This document shows, in pieces, positions 32,444 to 32,556 of a DNA stretch of 32,556 nucleotides. A program made the position numbers and the translations under genes. Numbering within the stretch: position 1 is the first letter of the stretch; each line of letters opens with the position of its first letter. Source of the stretch: Actinomadura roseirufa (GTDB lineage Bacteria; Actinomycetota; Actinomycetes; Streptosporangiales; Streptosporangiaceae); assembly GCF_900659635.1 (NCBI RefSeq), contig NZ_CAACVB010000075.1, positions 1 to 32,556 of the forward strand, read 5' to 3'. Below the pieces are notes generated by a model. It was not told where the DNA came from and made no database searches. It saw only the letters and a program-made list of their open reading frames with translations.

Positions 32444-32556
32444 ATGACCGTTGACCAGGCAGACGACGTCGCAGCCCTCGCCATGGGGGGCCGGCGGCCG
32501 CGGCACGCCGCGGCCGCCCACGCGCGCTGGCCGGACGCCCCGGCGCCCGCGCATCC
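32444..32556 (+). CDS. Possible start of an unidentified gene, truncated by the window edge
   Basis: An ATG at 32444 is preceded by CGAGG with a 7-nt spacer and opens a frame to the window end (37 codons, MTVDQADDVAALAMGG...). It would be divergent from the DUF397 gene, with the 12-nt repeats between. Too little is present to recognise a family. Confidence 0.35.
   Translation, partial: MTVDQADDVAALAMGGRRPRHAAAAHARWPDAPAPAH

Noticed and set aside
32250..32444. N-terminal extension of the right-hand DUF397 protein to 32444
   Set aside because: The extra 65 residues come partly from the 12-nt tandem repeats (MQDRMHERMQERMH) and are not part of DUF397 proteins. The ATG at 32249 has a good SD.

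Overview
The window is high-GC DNA from an actinomycete. The evidence is the codon use, two DUF397 genes, a leucine-catabolic operon in the order known from Streptomyces, and many GTGA/ATGA stop-start overlaps. A genus such as Actinomadura or a relative is a guess. All calls come from reading the sequence; no database search was run.

Left part (1-11460). At the left edge is the start of a minus-strand zinc-finger/coiled-coil protein. It is followed by a translationally coupled pair of membrane-anchored solute-binding-like proteins, the first carrying a C-terminal VWA domain, with no ABC permease beside them. Next is a TetR regulator divergent from a four-gene operon, accD1-accA1-hmgL-acdH. 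This encodes methylcrotonyl-CoA carboxylase, HMG-CoA lyase and an acyl-CoA dehydrogenase (leucine/isovalerate degradation). Two 19-nt operator-like repeats lie in the 76-nt divergent gap. A small four-TM membrane protein and a DUF397 protein with a triplicated motif close this part.

Middle (11461-16206). An orphan asparagine-synthetase-like ATP-dependent ligase lies downstream of two strong inverted repeats. It is followed by a LysR regulator and a large secreted protein of unknown function with a TTG start.

Biosynthetic region (16346-29306). This is the most interesting part. A run of plus-strand genes encodes the whole route from chorismate to carrier-bound 2,3-dihydroxybenzoate (DHB): dhbA, dhbC, dhbE, dhbB and a free-standing aryl carrier protein. 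It continues directly into a WS/DGAT-fold acyltransferase with an altered catalytic motif and a DHA2 exporter. Facing it is a terpenoid block: a polyprenyl diphosphate synthase (minus strand) divergent from a squalene-hopene-cyclase-family class II cyclase, a class I terpene synthase and a cytochrome P450. There is no NRPS, siderophore receptor or iron box by eye. The simplest reading is a hybrid pathway that builds a cyclised, P450-oxidised terpenoid and esterifies it with a catechol acyl group. This is an inference from gene content.

Right part (29307-32556). An 830-nt non-coding stretch holds several hairpins and a SoxR/MerR-like operator. It leads to a second DHA2 exporter, which is followed by two long hairpins. 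Next is a second DUF397 gene, three 12-nt tandem repeats in its upstream region, and the possible start of a gene running off the right edge.
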